Source: Terramyces sp. JEL0728
Lineage: Eukaryota > Chytridiomycota > Chytridiomycetes > Rhizophydiales > Terramycetaceae
Assembly (NCBI GenBank): GCA_027603945.1
Contig: JADIIU010000098.1
Location: 1-49,205, forward strand
DNA: 49,205 nucleotides
Direction: 5' to 3'
The stretch's first letter is position 1; every line of letters starts with the position of its first letter. The notes beneath the pieces are model-generated. The model worked only from the letters and a program-made list of their open reading frames with translations. It did no database searches and was not told the origin of the DNA. Of this stretch, positions 30,801 through 42,167 are shown piece by piece. The position numbers and the translations under genes are program-made.

Positions 30801-32110
30801 GAATGAAGACGGAACTTTAAGCAGTCTTGTTTCGGAAGATGAAGATGGATGGGAAGATGAACACCAAAGCGAATTCAACCCCAAGGCATTATTTGAAGAG
30901 GAAAAAGTAATCAAGATCAAACCACGACACACGAGATTGCGCTATATGCGTGTACCAAATCACGATACTGTAGAGGTTATACCTGGCGACAGAATGCTTG
31001 TGTTTATGGATGAAGATAATGAGGTTTTTGGCCGTGCAACCGAAACCCCGGAACAAGTAGCCGCCAACTGGACCAAAGTTTATGTTCCAAACTTTTTCTA
31101 TACTCGGATTTTCTTCTTCCTGTACTCTATGATGTTTACGTTTATGGTGTTTATCCCAACCGTTCTTTTTGCTCCACGTAATTATTTGCTGATTTAGTTA
31201 TTGCCGGCCGTTATTTTTTCTACAAATTGGATCGAATTACAGTTGTACAAATCAGCATTCCAGGATATGTCATACCTATTGCTTCAAAACGTCCTGATGT
31301 TCCTACCCACGACCTGTTTTGTTTCTTTGCTGGGTTGTGTATTTTGTACGCTTTAGGATACATTCTTTATGGGGTTTACAGGCTGCTCGGGTTTGGCAAG
31401 CATGCCCTTCGTCGGCGATCTTCGATCCGTCGTCGCCCAGGCGTCAATTTGGACCATATGGCCACTGCTGAAATGACACCTTCCCTTTCTGAACGCCTTT
31501 TAACCTGGTGGACAAGAAAAGGGCTATTCGCAACATATAAATTCTTCAAAGCTAGCTATTTAGTGCTCGTAGTTGCATTGATTATCCCAATTTTAGTCGG
31601 TTCCTTGCTGAACGTATATTTAATGACTCCAATCCACAATTCACTAGGCCGTGTACCGATTTCTTATGTTCTGATGGAATGGTCCACTGGAGCTATGGCT
31701 ACTCGTGTTGGTTACAACATTTTATTGCTTGCGCCAAGAGGAAGGATACCACAAATCATACTGGAAGCTGCAAATGCGGGGCTTGTACAAATTAATCTGA
31801 GCAAACTGAACAAGCATATCTTTTTCCCATTCATTGGATATTCACTGGTAGCTGTTTCAATACCATATTTAGCAAACTTTATCGAAATCGTGGCCGGTAT
31901 AACTTTATTAATATAGATCTCCCAAAAGATTTACTTTCGGATATAGTGAAAATATTCGGTGCAGTGTCGGTGGTTGGACTTTACATTGGATACAAGATAA
32001 TCAAAAGCACCTATATTTCGATCAAGAATTGGCTTGACCATCTAAAAGATGATCAGTACTTGGTTGGAAGACGTCTTCATAATATTCAGGAAGCAAATGA
32101 ACAACAATAA
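27823..32110 (+). CDS. SSM4: Doa10/MARCH6 ER-membrane E3 ubiquitin ligase
   Basis: The central ER/inner-nuclear-membrane ubiquitin ligase of ERAD. Six exons (27823-28301, 28322-29942, 29963-30522, 30543-31177, 31198-31896, 31917-32110), all five introns 20 nt, give 1395 aa. Residues 1-50 are the RING-CH finger (CRVC, HPCKCSGSMKYIHQSC, HCDIC). Many membrane helices follow, split by a charged, repeat-rich cytosolic loop (about 185-540). The TEB4/Doa10 core is recognisable in KITVFVVMELAVFPFYCGV and REIMKRSV, and the family C-terminus in DDQYLVGRRLHNIQE. Human MARCH6 is about 910 aa, so the loop is large. The stop overlaps AATAAA, and the convergent UTP14 gene ends 22 bp away. Confidence 0.92.
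28581..28730 (+). repeat. Five 30-bp tandem repeats in the Doa10 loop
   Basis: Five units of 30 bp (about 90 % alike) encode a 10-residue unit, AQLQTVQPNT-like. A second, weaker VNQ(I/L)PQ repeat tract lies at about 29325-29410 in the same exon. The units are in frame and inside the cytosolic loop. Confidence 0.88.
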
Positions 32111-32132
32111 ATATTGCAATATATTAATGGAA

Positions 32133-34993
32133 TTAATGTTTTTCTTTTTGTGATGCAAAGCGCAATGGATGTATAACCGCACCTGTTTTTGTTGTGACTC
32201 TTGGCTGAATCATCTTGCCGTGCGCTCCTTGGGTGTTCCACTCCTTTCCAAGTGGTGTCATAATAGTGCGTTCATACTGTTCACGATTATCAAACCCGTG
32301 CGGGACTTGCGTCTGCATGTATTTTCCAGCCTACAATCAGGATCAATTACCTTTTTCTGCCTCTTTTCGTTGATGATAACATGGTTTAGGTGCTTATCCT
32401 GTCTTTTGCTCAGATCTACCCCGTCTTTTGTTTTGATTACCGTCACTTTGGGTTTCACAGCAGCGACACCTGGGCCAGACCAATTTCCCCAGCCCGGCAA
32501 CCCTTGCTCTTCAACAATTCCAGTTTCTTCTTTGGAAATCAATTTCTTTTCCCTTGCAAATTCCTAAATTAAATATCGAGTACTGCTTCAATGTCATCAT
32601 TTGCAAAAGCCATTCTCATAATTTGCTGGGTAGACATATCTTCCAATTCAGACGTATTCAAGATATTCTTTTCATTCGCTGGTGGCACTTCAGATGTGGG
32701 GTTCTTTCCTCTTTTTCTTTCCTTCTTGGCTTTAATCACGTTCGCTTGTATTTCAGGAATCAAAAGGGCTTCTGTTTCCTCTTCCAAAGATTTCAAATGT
32801 GCGTCTTTCACGGCTGCAAGTTTGGCAATAGCTTTCTCCGTTTTGCTGTTCTTTTCAAACTGCTTGTGCGTGGATGAAATAGATTTTTTGACAACAGAGA
32901 TGTCCTCTCCAGTTAACCATGGGTTAGCATCCTCATCAGCTTCCTCAATGCTGCTTGGCATGATATCAACTTTGAAGCTACGAGTTGGTTTGGCTTCTGT
33001 TTTTGATTTAAAAGATTTGGGAGCCTGTTCGCTCTTTTTCTCTGGCTTGGTTGTATTTACGTTAGCTTTGAATAAAACTTCTTTTTGTTCTTCAATATCA
33101 TCGAACGATTCCACTGCAAATATACCGGTAGATTTAGTTTGTACATTTACAGGGCCAGAAGCTTTTACTACAAAATCTTCGCCATCCGAATTATCGTTTT
33201 CCAACTCTGAATCATCTAAAATTTCTGATTTCTTTGCGGTAAATACGTGTCTTCCATTTTGACTTTTAATGTTGCTCACTTCTGGCTCTTCATAATCTGA
33301 ATTCAGGTGCTTTTCGTAATCTTCCAATTCACGTTGTGCTTCTAAAATTGCCTGTTCACTTTCGTATTTCTGCCTTTGAACTCCTTTTTGCATGAACTTC
33401 ATGGCGAATAAACCCTTTTTGGGACCGTCATCGTCACCATCCTTCAAATTATTCAGACTATTAATTCCACTCTGTAACACTTGCTCATCGTCGCTGGCAT
33501 GTTCTTCTTCCAAACCATCAGATTCATCAGAGTCGACACCGGCTATCTTTCTCCTGAGTTCTTCTCCCTTTCGTAATTGATCCATCAATGCTTTATGTCC
33601 CTGAAATTAGTTTCAATAACCTCTGACCCTTCTTCGTTTGCACGGCCCATTAATCGCTTCGCCCACTTTCCTGTATTCTTGTGCTTCAAAGTCATGCGTT
33701 CTTTAGCCCTTTCAAACTCCATCCGATCCATTTCTTCCTTTGCTCTTTCAGGATCTAATTTTTGTAATTCTTCCAGAGACAGCTCTGCATTATTCTTCTC
33801 TGCTGCTTTCTTTGCAATCTTGCGGTATGTTTTACTTTTAATTTTTGCAATTCTCTTTTGTTTCTTTTCTTGGAAAAACATCAGAGATCTCATCTTTGCC
33901 AATTCTGCTTGTCTTTCGGCCAACTACGATTAAACCGGAATACCTCTTCTTTTGAAATCTTTTGCAGTTCCAATTCTTCCATTTCCTTTTGCTTGCGTTC
34001 GGAGAGCCCAGCCTGTTCCAAAACTTGATTTATTTCCATTTCCATTTCGGTGAATGGCTCAAACTTTCCAACCAGAGCACCACTGGACAAATTAATTGGA
34101 GGAGGTTCGTTCATTGGAAAAGAAATTGTATCTGCTTCCCTATTCTTTTTGACAAGCTGCGTCCATTTTGAAACAGATTTATCTGCTTCTTCCTTTGCAG
34201 CCTGACGGTTAAATCTATCTTGAATCCTAGGTGCTAAAGGAGCTGCTAATGGTTTGGCATCTAAATTTTCCATTACATTCAATTGTTTTTTCATTTCGCC
34301 AAAATTTGTATCTTCGCCAGCAGCTGAAACCAAATCTGACAGTGCAACCTTCTTTCGACCAGTAGATTTATTGCCCAAAGTGAACTCTGACTCCTGGAAT
34401 GATTCATTTCTCTCTTGTATCCTCTTTCTTTTAGTCTTTGACGATTCCGTATTGTAGACGCTGTCCACCATGCCTTCCAATTCGACATCATCTTCCTCTT
34501 CCTCTTCACTATCCATAATATCGCCGATATCTTCACTCATATCAGATTCTTCATGTATAGGTAGCAGGTCTACTCTAGTGGCCTTGGATTTTGAAACAGG
34601 CTTTGGTTTTTCATCCAGCATTTCGGATAAATCCATATATTCACCTTCTTCCTCCTCTTCCAGTTCGGATTCACTTTCATTCAGATCCAACTCAGTCTTT
34701 TTCTTTCTTGTTGGTTCTTTTTTTGTGGAAGTAAAGAATAATCCATATCTTTCTTCATCAGAATCGTTGAATGCTTCATCTTCTGTGATTTCTTCGTCAT
34801 CTTCTGCATCAATTTTGTCGACAGAGTACTCTACACTTTCAATTTGGTCCAAGTTCTTTCCGTCAGTGTGTCCACCACCACCTCTTCTAGCCAGGAGTTT
34901 TCTGGTTTGGTCATCGTCATCTTGCGCATTAAATACATCCAGATTTACTTTCTTGCTCTTCTTCTTTCCCAGCTTTTTTATTATCTTGCCCAT
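32133..34993 (-). CDS. UTP14: UTP14-like U3 snoRNP / small-subunit processome protein
   Basis: A nucleolar factor needed for 18S rRNA processing that activates the Dhr1 helicase. Five exons (34993-33944, 33923-33621, 33600-32584, 32563-32351, 32330-32133), all four introns 20 nt and all phase 0, give 926 aa. The N-terminal 290 residues are acidic Ser/Glu tracts. The UTP14 core follows: LAERQAELAKMRSLMFFQE and KIKSKTYRK, NTGKWAKRLM, LPGWGNWSGPG near the C-terminus, then the FDNREQYERTIMTPLGKEWN tail. The last intron creates the KKAGKYMQTQVP junction. The start is the ATG at 34993. Confidence 0.93.
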
Positions 34994-35069
34994 TTTTTCT
35001 GCTAAAAAAAACAAAAAAAAATATCGGATTATTGTAATTTATTTCAAGTTCTAATGGCAATTGAAATTA

Positions 35070-37233
35070 CTAAATGTTCAATCGCTTCCAAGCCGCTTTC
35101 AGAATTAAAGCCAAAAGTTTGCTATACTCTATATCCTCCAACTTGGCCATATAAGCAAACTTGCCGTCCCAACACCAACCTGGGTTAGGATTGACTTCCA
35201 ATAACTTGATGGTACCTTCAGCATTACTTCGAAAATCAAAACGTGCATAATCGCGGCATTCAAATCTTTTCCACAATTCGGTACATGTTTTTTGGAGATT
35301 TCGAATAGTTTCATTGTCCAAATCTGCCTTTTCATAAGTGATGTCTGTCCAGTAAGGAGATTTAGGATCCCATTTAGACTCATATCCAAGAATCGGAGGC
35401 AAATTCCGGTCAACAATCTTGGAATAGTTGACTTGGATAACCGGCAAGAATTTGAAACCAGTTTCTTCATTGCCAATCATACCCACACCATATTCTTTAC
35501 CTTGTAAATATTCTTGAACTAGAATGTCGTGCAAGTTCATATCGCAGAGTTCCTCGATATATGAAATAAGATCAGTAGAGTTTCTAGCTATAGATCGTTG
35601 GGTAATACCAAGAGAGTTGTCTCCTTTGATGGGTTTGATGAATACAGGATAGCCCATTTTGGAAACTTGTTCTATAATACACGAGAGTGGCTGGATTTTC
35701 CCCAAATAAGTTATTTCTGTTGGGGTTGGTATACCAATAGCTTCTGCAGAACGATTAACCAAACCTTTATCATAGCAGAATGCAAGACAGTTTGGACCAG
35801 CTCCAGAATATGGAACTTGCAACAATTCAAGTAGAGCTGGAACGTGCAGTTCCTTTAATGCTTCATTGTTCCATCCTTCATCACACAAATTGAACACAAA
35901 CTCAGGCTTGTTCCTGGTCAGTTGTTCAATCACATCACTGTGGCTATCCAAAACAGTAATTGAATCGTATGAATAGCCACTTCTATCTAAAGCTTCTAGT
36001 AACTTGCGTCTGGTTTCCAAATCTTCTTCATTCCAAGTGTTGTTCAGTTTTCCAACACATGGCTGTGAAGGATCACCAAGTAATAGGGTTACATGAGGTA
36101 CTTTAATTTTCACAGGAAGTTTTGGAAGGACGGCGGGAGTAGTTTCAACTGCGGGCTTCAAACCAGTAATCACCATTCTTTGCTCCATCATGCCCAAATC
36201 TTCGTTTCGTTTTGAGAGTTTTTGAGTCATTGTAAAGGTTTTCGTTGACTTCGGAACCACAACTTGCAATCCTACCTCTTGCATCAAAACGTGCAGGTCG
36301 TCTCTAGAATAAAGACGCTCTTGATAGAATTGATCTCGCACCACACCCTTATTTGTAATCGTGATAATTTCTCTAGAGTTCAATCGGGTAGAGTCTTTTG
36401 AAAGTTCTCTTTCTCTACAGACAAAAGTGGTATCGTCAACCCATTCCCAGCTCTTTTCAGCAAAATTTTCACGCATGTAGTCTCCGTCAGTAAGGTCAAG
36501 AACTAATCTTCCTCCAGGTCTCAAGACGCGCATAATCTCCTTTAAAACCGCCTTGTCTTGGTCATCGTTAGAGAAATATCCAAAAGAATTTCCCAAGAGC
36601 AAGACAAGGTCAAAGTTTTCTTTTGGATATGGTATTTGTCTACAGTCGCCAACTGTAAAGAATGTTTGTGCAGTGACATTTTGAAATGCGGCTCTTTCCT
36701 AAATGGTCAGATAAATTGATACTTGAGCCAAAGATATCAAGTATGAGGATTGATCATGTCCATGAACTAGTAAATGCGGATATTCCTTGATGAGGTGAAG
36801 AGAATGTCTGCCCTGTCCACAACATAGATCTAAAATCTTTCCAGGTTCTATTTAAAAATCGCTTACCACCAACGCTTCTTTCGTCTACATCGACTTCGCT
36901 GCCCTTCATGAAAATGCTTTTTATCTCTGGTATTCTGATGAGCTCTTCTAATTCTTCGCGTGTTATAGCTGGATCTTCTACAACGTCACCATCAGTTTTG
37001 AGATACATGGCATCAGAGAACAGCGTTTTCCACCATTGTTCTGGAACCATTTCTTGCAAATTTGAAACCCTTCCGTAGCAGATTGGGGTATCCTTGTTGC
37101 GCGCCTTTTCAGAGTAATTTGTCGCAGCTTTGACGAGAGAAGCTGAGGACTCCATCAATTTATCCAAATCTCCTCTCCAAGCCGGTGGCGGTGGTTCTTT
37201 GTTTATGATCTTCTTGTTTCTTGGAGCAGACAT
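35070..37233 (-). CDS. SAM methyltransferase fused to a D-Ala-D-Ala ligase-like ATP-grasp domain
   Basis: Three exons (37233-36867, 36847-36723, 36698-35070) with introns of 19 and 24 nt give 706 aa. An N-terminal helical region (about 1-120, with PEQWWKTLFSDAMYL) precedes a class-I methyltransferase (motif I ILDLCCGQGRHSL at about 127, motif IV FDLVLLLGNSFG, then LRPGGRLVLDL). From about 350 to 700 comes an ATP-grasp ligase: FNLCDEGWNNEAL, VPALLELLQVPYSG, PVFIKPIKGDNSLG (ATP lysine loop), and LLEVNPNPGWCWDG (metal-binding Glu/Asn). The ligase half resembles bacterial D-Ala-D-Ala ligases. Methylation plus amino-acid ligation suggests a small peptide or modified amino acid product; that is inference. 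Introns show it belongs to this nucleus. Confidence 0.85.
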
Positions 37234-37474
37234 TAGTCTTCGCGGTAAGAACAAATTTGATCAAAAGTGAGCCACCGAGAACCACGACATGACAAATTCG
37301 CAGCCAATACAATTTATCCGTCTTGTTGCGAGTAGCTCCTTTGGCATTACTTGTCAGACAGCTTTAGCAGATGGGAAAAGTGGTCTTCAAGTGGGATTAA
37401 ATGGCACGGCCGAAATACCAGGAGCAGCTTGTGCTTTGTGAAATCATAAATAATATTTATTGAAGGACATACAA

Positions 37475-38454
37475 TTAGGCTCCCAGCAAGTTGCTATGCG
37501 CATGCTCAATGTGATACTGCATTAGTAATGGATTACCTTTAGACCATTCAAGTTTTTGTATCTCTTTGCGCAATCTGTCACCGTGCATTGATATGGTTTG
37601 TGAATAATATTGTTCATTTCTGGATCGCCAGTATCTTCACAGTGGCCGTGGTGCATATGATATTTCAAACCTCCAGGATTCTTGTACGACTTGCTGCAAC
37701 CCACTATCTTGCACTTGTAGGGGCGATCATCGCGATCAGCCACTTCTTCCATTTCTTCATCCTGCACTTCAGTTTGTGGCGCCGATGAATCATTCGCTGC
37801 TTCTGTATCCATAGCATCCTGATTTCTAATGTATTTTGTCGGCCCTTCTAGTGTAATTGGAAAAGTATTTGGAGGCGACTCAACCGTCTGTCTCCATGGC
37901 TGCGGAGGGGATGGCTGCATACGCTTTCTGATTATAGAAGTGTCGAACGCTGATAGGTGGTGATTTTCATTCTGATATATGTCAGATAATGCGACTGATC
38001 CGGTTTGAGGATTTCTGTTCTTTTTGTCGCTGTAATCAGTCATTTCAACATCTTGAACATTGTCAATAATGAATGGGAGATCATCATCTTCATCCATGTC
38101 GCTTTCCAGAATAACATGGTTCTCTTCGAAATGCTGTAATAGTTCATGCAAATCCCTCAATTTGATACCACAGCAGGAAAAGTCCTTACAGAACTGGTCT
38201 TCCATCCCAGCAAAGTACGCCAAATCCCTCGAAGGAGTTCCGACTGCCGAATTACCTTGTTGCTGGGTAGAATACTGAAAATTGTAATACGCTCTAACAT
38301 TACCAATTAATTACTCTAAGAAACCCGGGTTTGTGAAGGATTTGTTTAGCGAATTGCTAATTGATTTTGAGAGGGATCTTCCCAACGACTCCATAAACCT
38401 TGTTCTGTGTTCCATACTTCCTATCGGTACGTCTAGTGAGGGGTAATAATTCAT
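37475..38454 (-). CDS. SFP1: SFP1-like C2H2 zinc-finger transcription factor
   Basis: Sfp1 controls ribosome-biogenesis genes and cell size downstream of TORC1 in yeasts. Exons 38454-38315, 38293-37537 and 37516-37475, introns of 21 and 20 nt, 312 aa. The N-terminus has the SFP1-type IGSME..MESLGRSLSKS. A first zinc-binding unit FSCCG...LHELLQHFEENHV sits at about residue 95. The paired split C2H2 fingers near the C-terminus read YKCKIVGCSKSYKNPGGL and YQCTVTDCAKRYKNLNGL; the second finger's His pair (YHIEHAH) comes only from the last, 42-nt exon. The N-terminal exon join supplies the conserved YFAGMEDQFCKDFS context. Confidence 0.88.
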
Positions 38455-38925
38455 GGTTGAAATTTAAATAGTGAAGTCTAAAGAGGAAATTTCAGCCACA
38501 AGTCTAACCGCTGTCACAAAACAAACAACCCAATAGAACTTGAAAGTGATCAAACCAAACGGGTCGCTATTCAGCTTTGCTACTGCAGCCCAATTCTCCT
38601 AAGCGGTGAAATTTATTCTCGTTCAGCAGTCGTGAAAATCACTTTAAACATTTTGGAAATTTGGTCAGGGCACCAGACAATGTATGAAACAAACCTGGCT
38701 TGAAAAGGTTGTTTCTCAGTGAATATTAAGCGGGTAAGCGGTAATCCATAATATATGTTTGGAATGTGTAATAATCGAGCCCGCAATGTGATTCTCGTGC
38801 CATACGCAGGGAACGACTGATAACCGCTTGGTGTTATTCCGCATTCGAATATTCTGAATTTCTAAAACAGTCAGCTCGTGATGAGAAATATCACACTGGC
38901 ACATAAATTGATAATGAACAAGAAT
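38455..38925. other. Intergenic stretch of about 470 bp
   Basis: It lies between SFP1 (upstream side) and the end of M1-a. No gene, repeat or RNA was recognised; a TTTAAATA string lies about 9 nt before the SFP1 ATG. Confidence 0.35.
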
Positions 38926-41891
38926 TTATTGAGCTCTGTTTTCCAACCATTCAGCAACTTGGTGGCCGTACAAAGTTCTCCAAGCCAACAATTGCCGGGC
39001 AGTTTCCAGGCCTTTGAGGACGGCTAAAGTTGATCCAGTAGGAACTTTAAAGTCAGGGTCAATCATTTCAATAAACAAATTTTCAGCTTCGGCAATCAAG
39101 AATGGCTTGGTGAACGATTCAACGACACTCTTCAAAAGAGCATTAAGATCAAACAGTTTCAATTCAACAATTTCGTCCCACTATGGTTAGAAAAACTTAC
39201 CGAATCTAAAAGGAATAGCCATACTGAAATGTGACCAACTGGTGACAAGGTAGCAACTTGGGTAAGCAAAGTTGGAATATCTTGCTTTCTTACCTCTCCG
39301 CCGATAGCAAACGACAGGGTTCTTGCTTGCAAGTATGGAGTTGCAGTAGAAGCCAACGCATGCAAGTAAATTTGCTGTTCTGGGGCAAAGGTAGACTCCT
39401 TGAACTTGCTTAGAACAAATTCGTAGTCTTCCAAGTCCCCGTACAAGACACCAGCGTCATAGATAGCACCATAGACATCAGGTTTGACTGGAAGTTGATC
39501 AATCTTGCCATCTTTGATCATCCTAAAGTATTTTACTGCAGTTTGAACAGAGTCCTTGTGGTTGTTTCTTACAGCTTCAGAGAACAATCTTGAGCGAAGT
39601 TTTGCGCGAAGGTGGTGATCTTTAGTGTCCTTGGAGGTTTCGGTCCATCCAATATGCTTGATAACTTTTTCAATGATGGAAGTTTGGAATTTGATCAAAG
39701 GACCATAGGTTGGATAGATGGCAAAAATGTTCTTTAATGTCTCCATATCTTTCAGCGCAGTTTCCCAAACCAAAACGTTGGTTTCTTGTTCAAGAATTTC
39801 AAGTAAATCAAGAGCGATAGTAGAGTCTTCCAATCTGCCAGTAAAAGTCATTGAGAACACATCACTGATCAAACCAGCTCTTTCAACAGCAGGAAGGAAT
39901 TCCAGATCCTTTTTCAACCACTCAATAACATACTTGTAGGTCTTGGTGTTGTATAATGATCTATAGAATCCAGTTTGTTGGAAATTTGCCAGCAGAATAG
40001 AGTCTGCTGGATACTCCTTGTCGAATTTTACAGCAACCTTTCCTTGTTTGGCAATTTCAGCAAACCCTCTGCCTAATAGTTTTGGTATGCCAGTGGCATT
40101 GGAGTAGACTGCATAGGAGAGAGGGACGGACCAAAGTTGATCCGCTGGATCAGGAATCAAAAAGTTCAATGCATCAACTGGCTTCTTTAGTTCATCGTCG
40201 TCGACCAAGTTTGAGAACACGAATCTTTCTTGCTTGACTTTAACAGATCCCGTTTTCAATTCTGCAAAAGTCAAGAATGGGAAACCAGGCTGATCGGTCC
40301 ATCCATGCATAAATTTACCAATATCTTGATCAGTTCTTAATGCATCCCACAGTTCTTGAGTGTGGGCATTTCCATAAGCATGGTCAGTCAAGTAATTATG
40401 GAGCTTGGAGAAGAACAGTTCTTTTCCATACTTTTCATTCATCCATGACTCCAACATACGGATGATTGAAGAGCCTTTTCCGTACAAAATATCTGTGGAA
40501 GCCTTTTCGCTTGGATTTTCAACCTTTTGGGTAATTGCATGGGAGAATAGGGATTCGTCAGCATGTAGCGCTTTCACAAAGTCAGTCGGGATAAATTGAT
40601 CAGACATATTCCAATGCGGTTCAACAGCATCAGTGCCCTTGTATTGCATGAATCTAGCGAAACCTTCATTGAGCCATAAATCATTCCACCAATCTAAAAT
40701 TAAGAATAATTACCCATGGTTACCAAGTTTCCAAACCATTGGTGAGAGATTTCGTGCGCGACTACAGTAGCAACTCTTTGTTTATTGTCAGGGGTGGATC
40801 TTTTAGGGTCAAATAACAAGGCAGTGTCCCTATAAGTAATCAACCCCCAGTTTTCCATAGCTCCAGCATTAAAGTCTGGAATGGCAATCATCTAATGTTA
40901 TAACTTTGTTACATCAAGCTTAGGAAGTGGATACTTGATATCAAAAACATCTTCAAAGTATTCAAGAATTGGCACGCCAACTTTTAGTGCATAGTCGCCC
41001 AAGTCGGTGGAACCAGGGGCGGTGAATACAGACACCTCCACTCCATTCTTGGTTTTGGCAGAAATAGATTCAAAGTCAGATACGATAAAGGCGACCAAGT
41101 ACGTAGACATTCTGACTGTTGGGTGGAATTCGTAAAGCTTCTTGTCGCCAATCGGCGTGACGGCCTTTACTTGCATGTTGCTGAGGGTGTGATACTGTGA
41201 GTCAACAGTCATGCTAATTTCGAAAACAGCCTTCTTGTTTGGTTCGTCAAAGCAAGGGAAAGCCAAACGCGCGCTAGTATCTTCAAATTGGGTGGTAGCT
41301 AGATATCTGGTTTCTCCTTCCTTCTTGTAAGATGCCAAATAGTACCCGGCCATGTTTTGGTTGAGCTTTCCATAATATCCAAGCGATAATATATACTCAC
41401 CGACAGGAAGGGGCTTTTCAAAAAAGAAAGACATTTGGTCGTATTCAGGGCGGATAGAAGCATGAGAGAACTCGATTTCAACTTCTGATTCGGTGGATAC
41501 CAAATCAATAAATTTAACTTCGAGATCTTTCTGGTGCAAAACAATAATCTCGGTCTTTTTCAAGATTTCAATGGTGATATGGACTTTTCCTTCAAAAGTA
41601 AAGTCATGCAAGTTGGTAGCCTTGTCCAAAAGGTAGTACTTTGGTTCAATCCAAGAGGGCAATCTGATATTATTCCATTCTTTTTGAACAACCGTATTGG
41701 TTTCAAATACACCTTTGAAATGGAATGGAGCAATCGTGAACAGGCACAATGCAATTAGAATTCCATAAAAGTACCCTGACCAGCGTTTTGGCGATTTTCG
41801 TTGTTGGGATTCCACCTAGATTAGTTGCAAGTACCCCAAGCAGTGTCTAGAGTTAATCAAGTCTTACCAATTTTTCCGATGAAGTGTTCAT
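38926..41891 (-). CDS. M1 zinc aminopeptidase, type II membrane protein (a)
   Basis: Six exons (41891-41868, 41846-41835, 41815-40913, 40891-40714, 40693-39201, 39180-38926) with introns of 21, 19, 21, 20 and 20 nt give 954 aa. Exon 2 is only 12 nt (residues TLLG). A short cytosolic N-terminus leads into one membrane helix (about 29-44), then an ectodomain with the exopeptidase motif GAMENWGL and the zinc site [11 protein letters not shown] plus WLNEGFA. This is the aminopeptidase-N layout; it trims N-terminal residues from peptides outside the cell or in the endomembrane lumen. A TTTAAATA element lies about 29 nt upstream of ATG. The stop overlaps AATAAA. It is tandem with gene b, with different intron content. 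Confidence 0.92.
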
Positions 41892-41919
41892 TAAAGTCGG
41901 AAATGGCTCTTCCACTTTT

Positions 41920-41927
41920 TTTAAATA
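41920..41927 (-). promoter_or_regulatory. TATTTAAA element of the M1-a gene
   Basis: TATTTAAA on the minus strand lies about 29 nt upstream of the ATG at 41891. Confidence 0.35.
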
Positions 41928-42167
41928 GAAAGTCAGTTGCTTGTGGCTTTGCATACAAGCTCCTCATCCAATGCAGAGCAGATCAAAGCAAGAGAAAGAA
42001 GGAAGGCATGCTGCCAAAGATACCCGGAATCGTCTTGCAATGCACAATCATGCGTTTTAGGTCCAAAGATTTGCTTTTGGTTCCGCATGAAACATCTGTG
42101 TGCAGTGATGACTCAAGTTGCCTCTAAATTATCAGTAAGGTGTGGCATCCATTTATTAATTCATTGG

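Noticed and set aside
32591..33262. Long plus-strand frames opposite UTP14 (also 34470-35054)
   Set aside because: Ser-rich shadows of acidic Glu/Asp tracts of UTP14 on the other strand.
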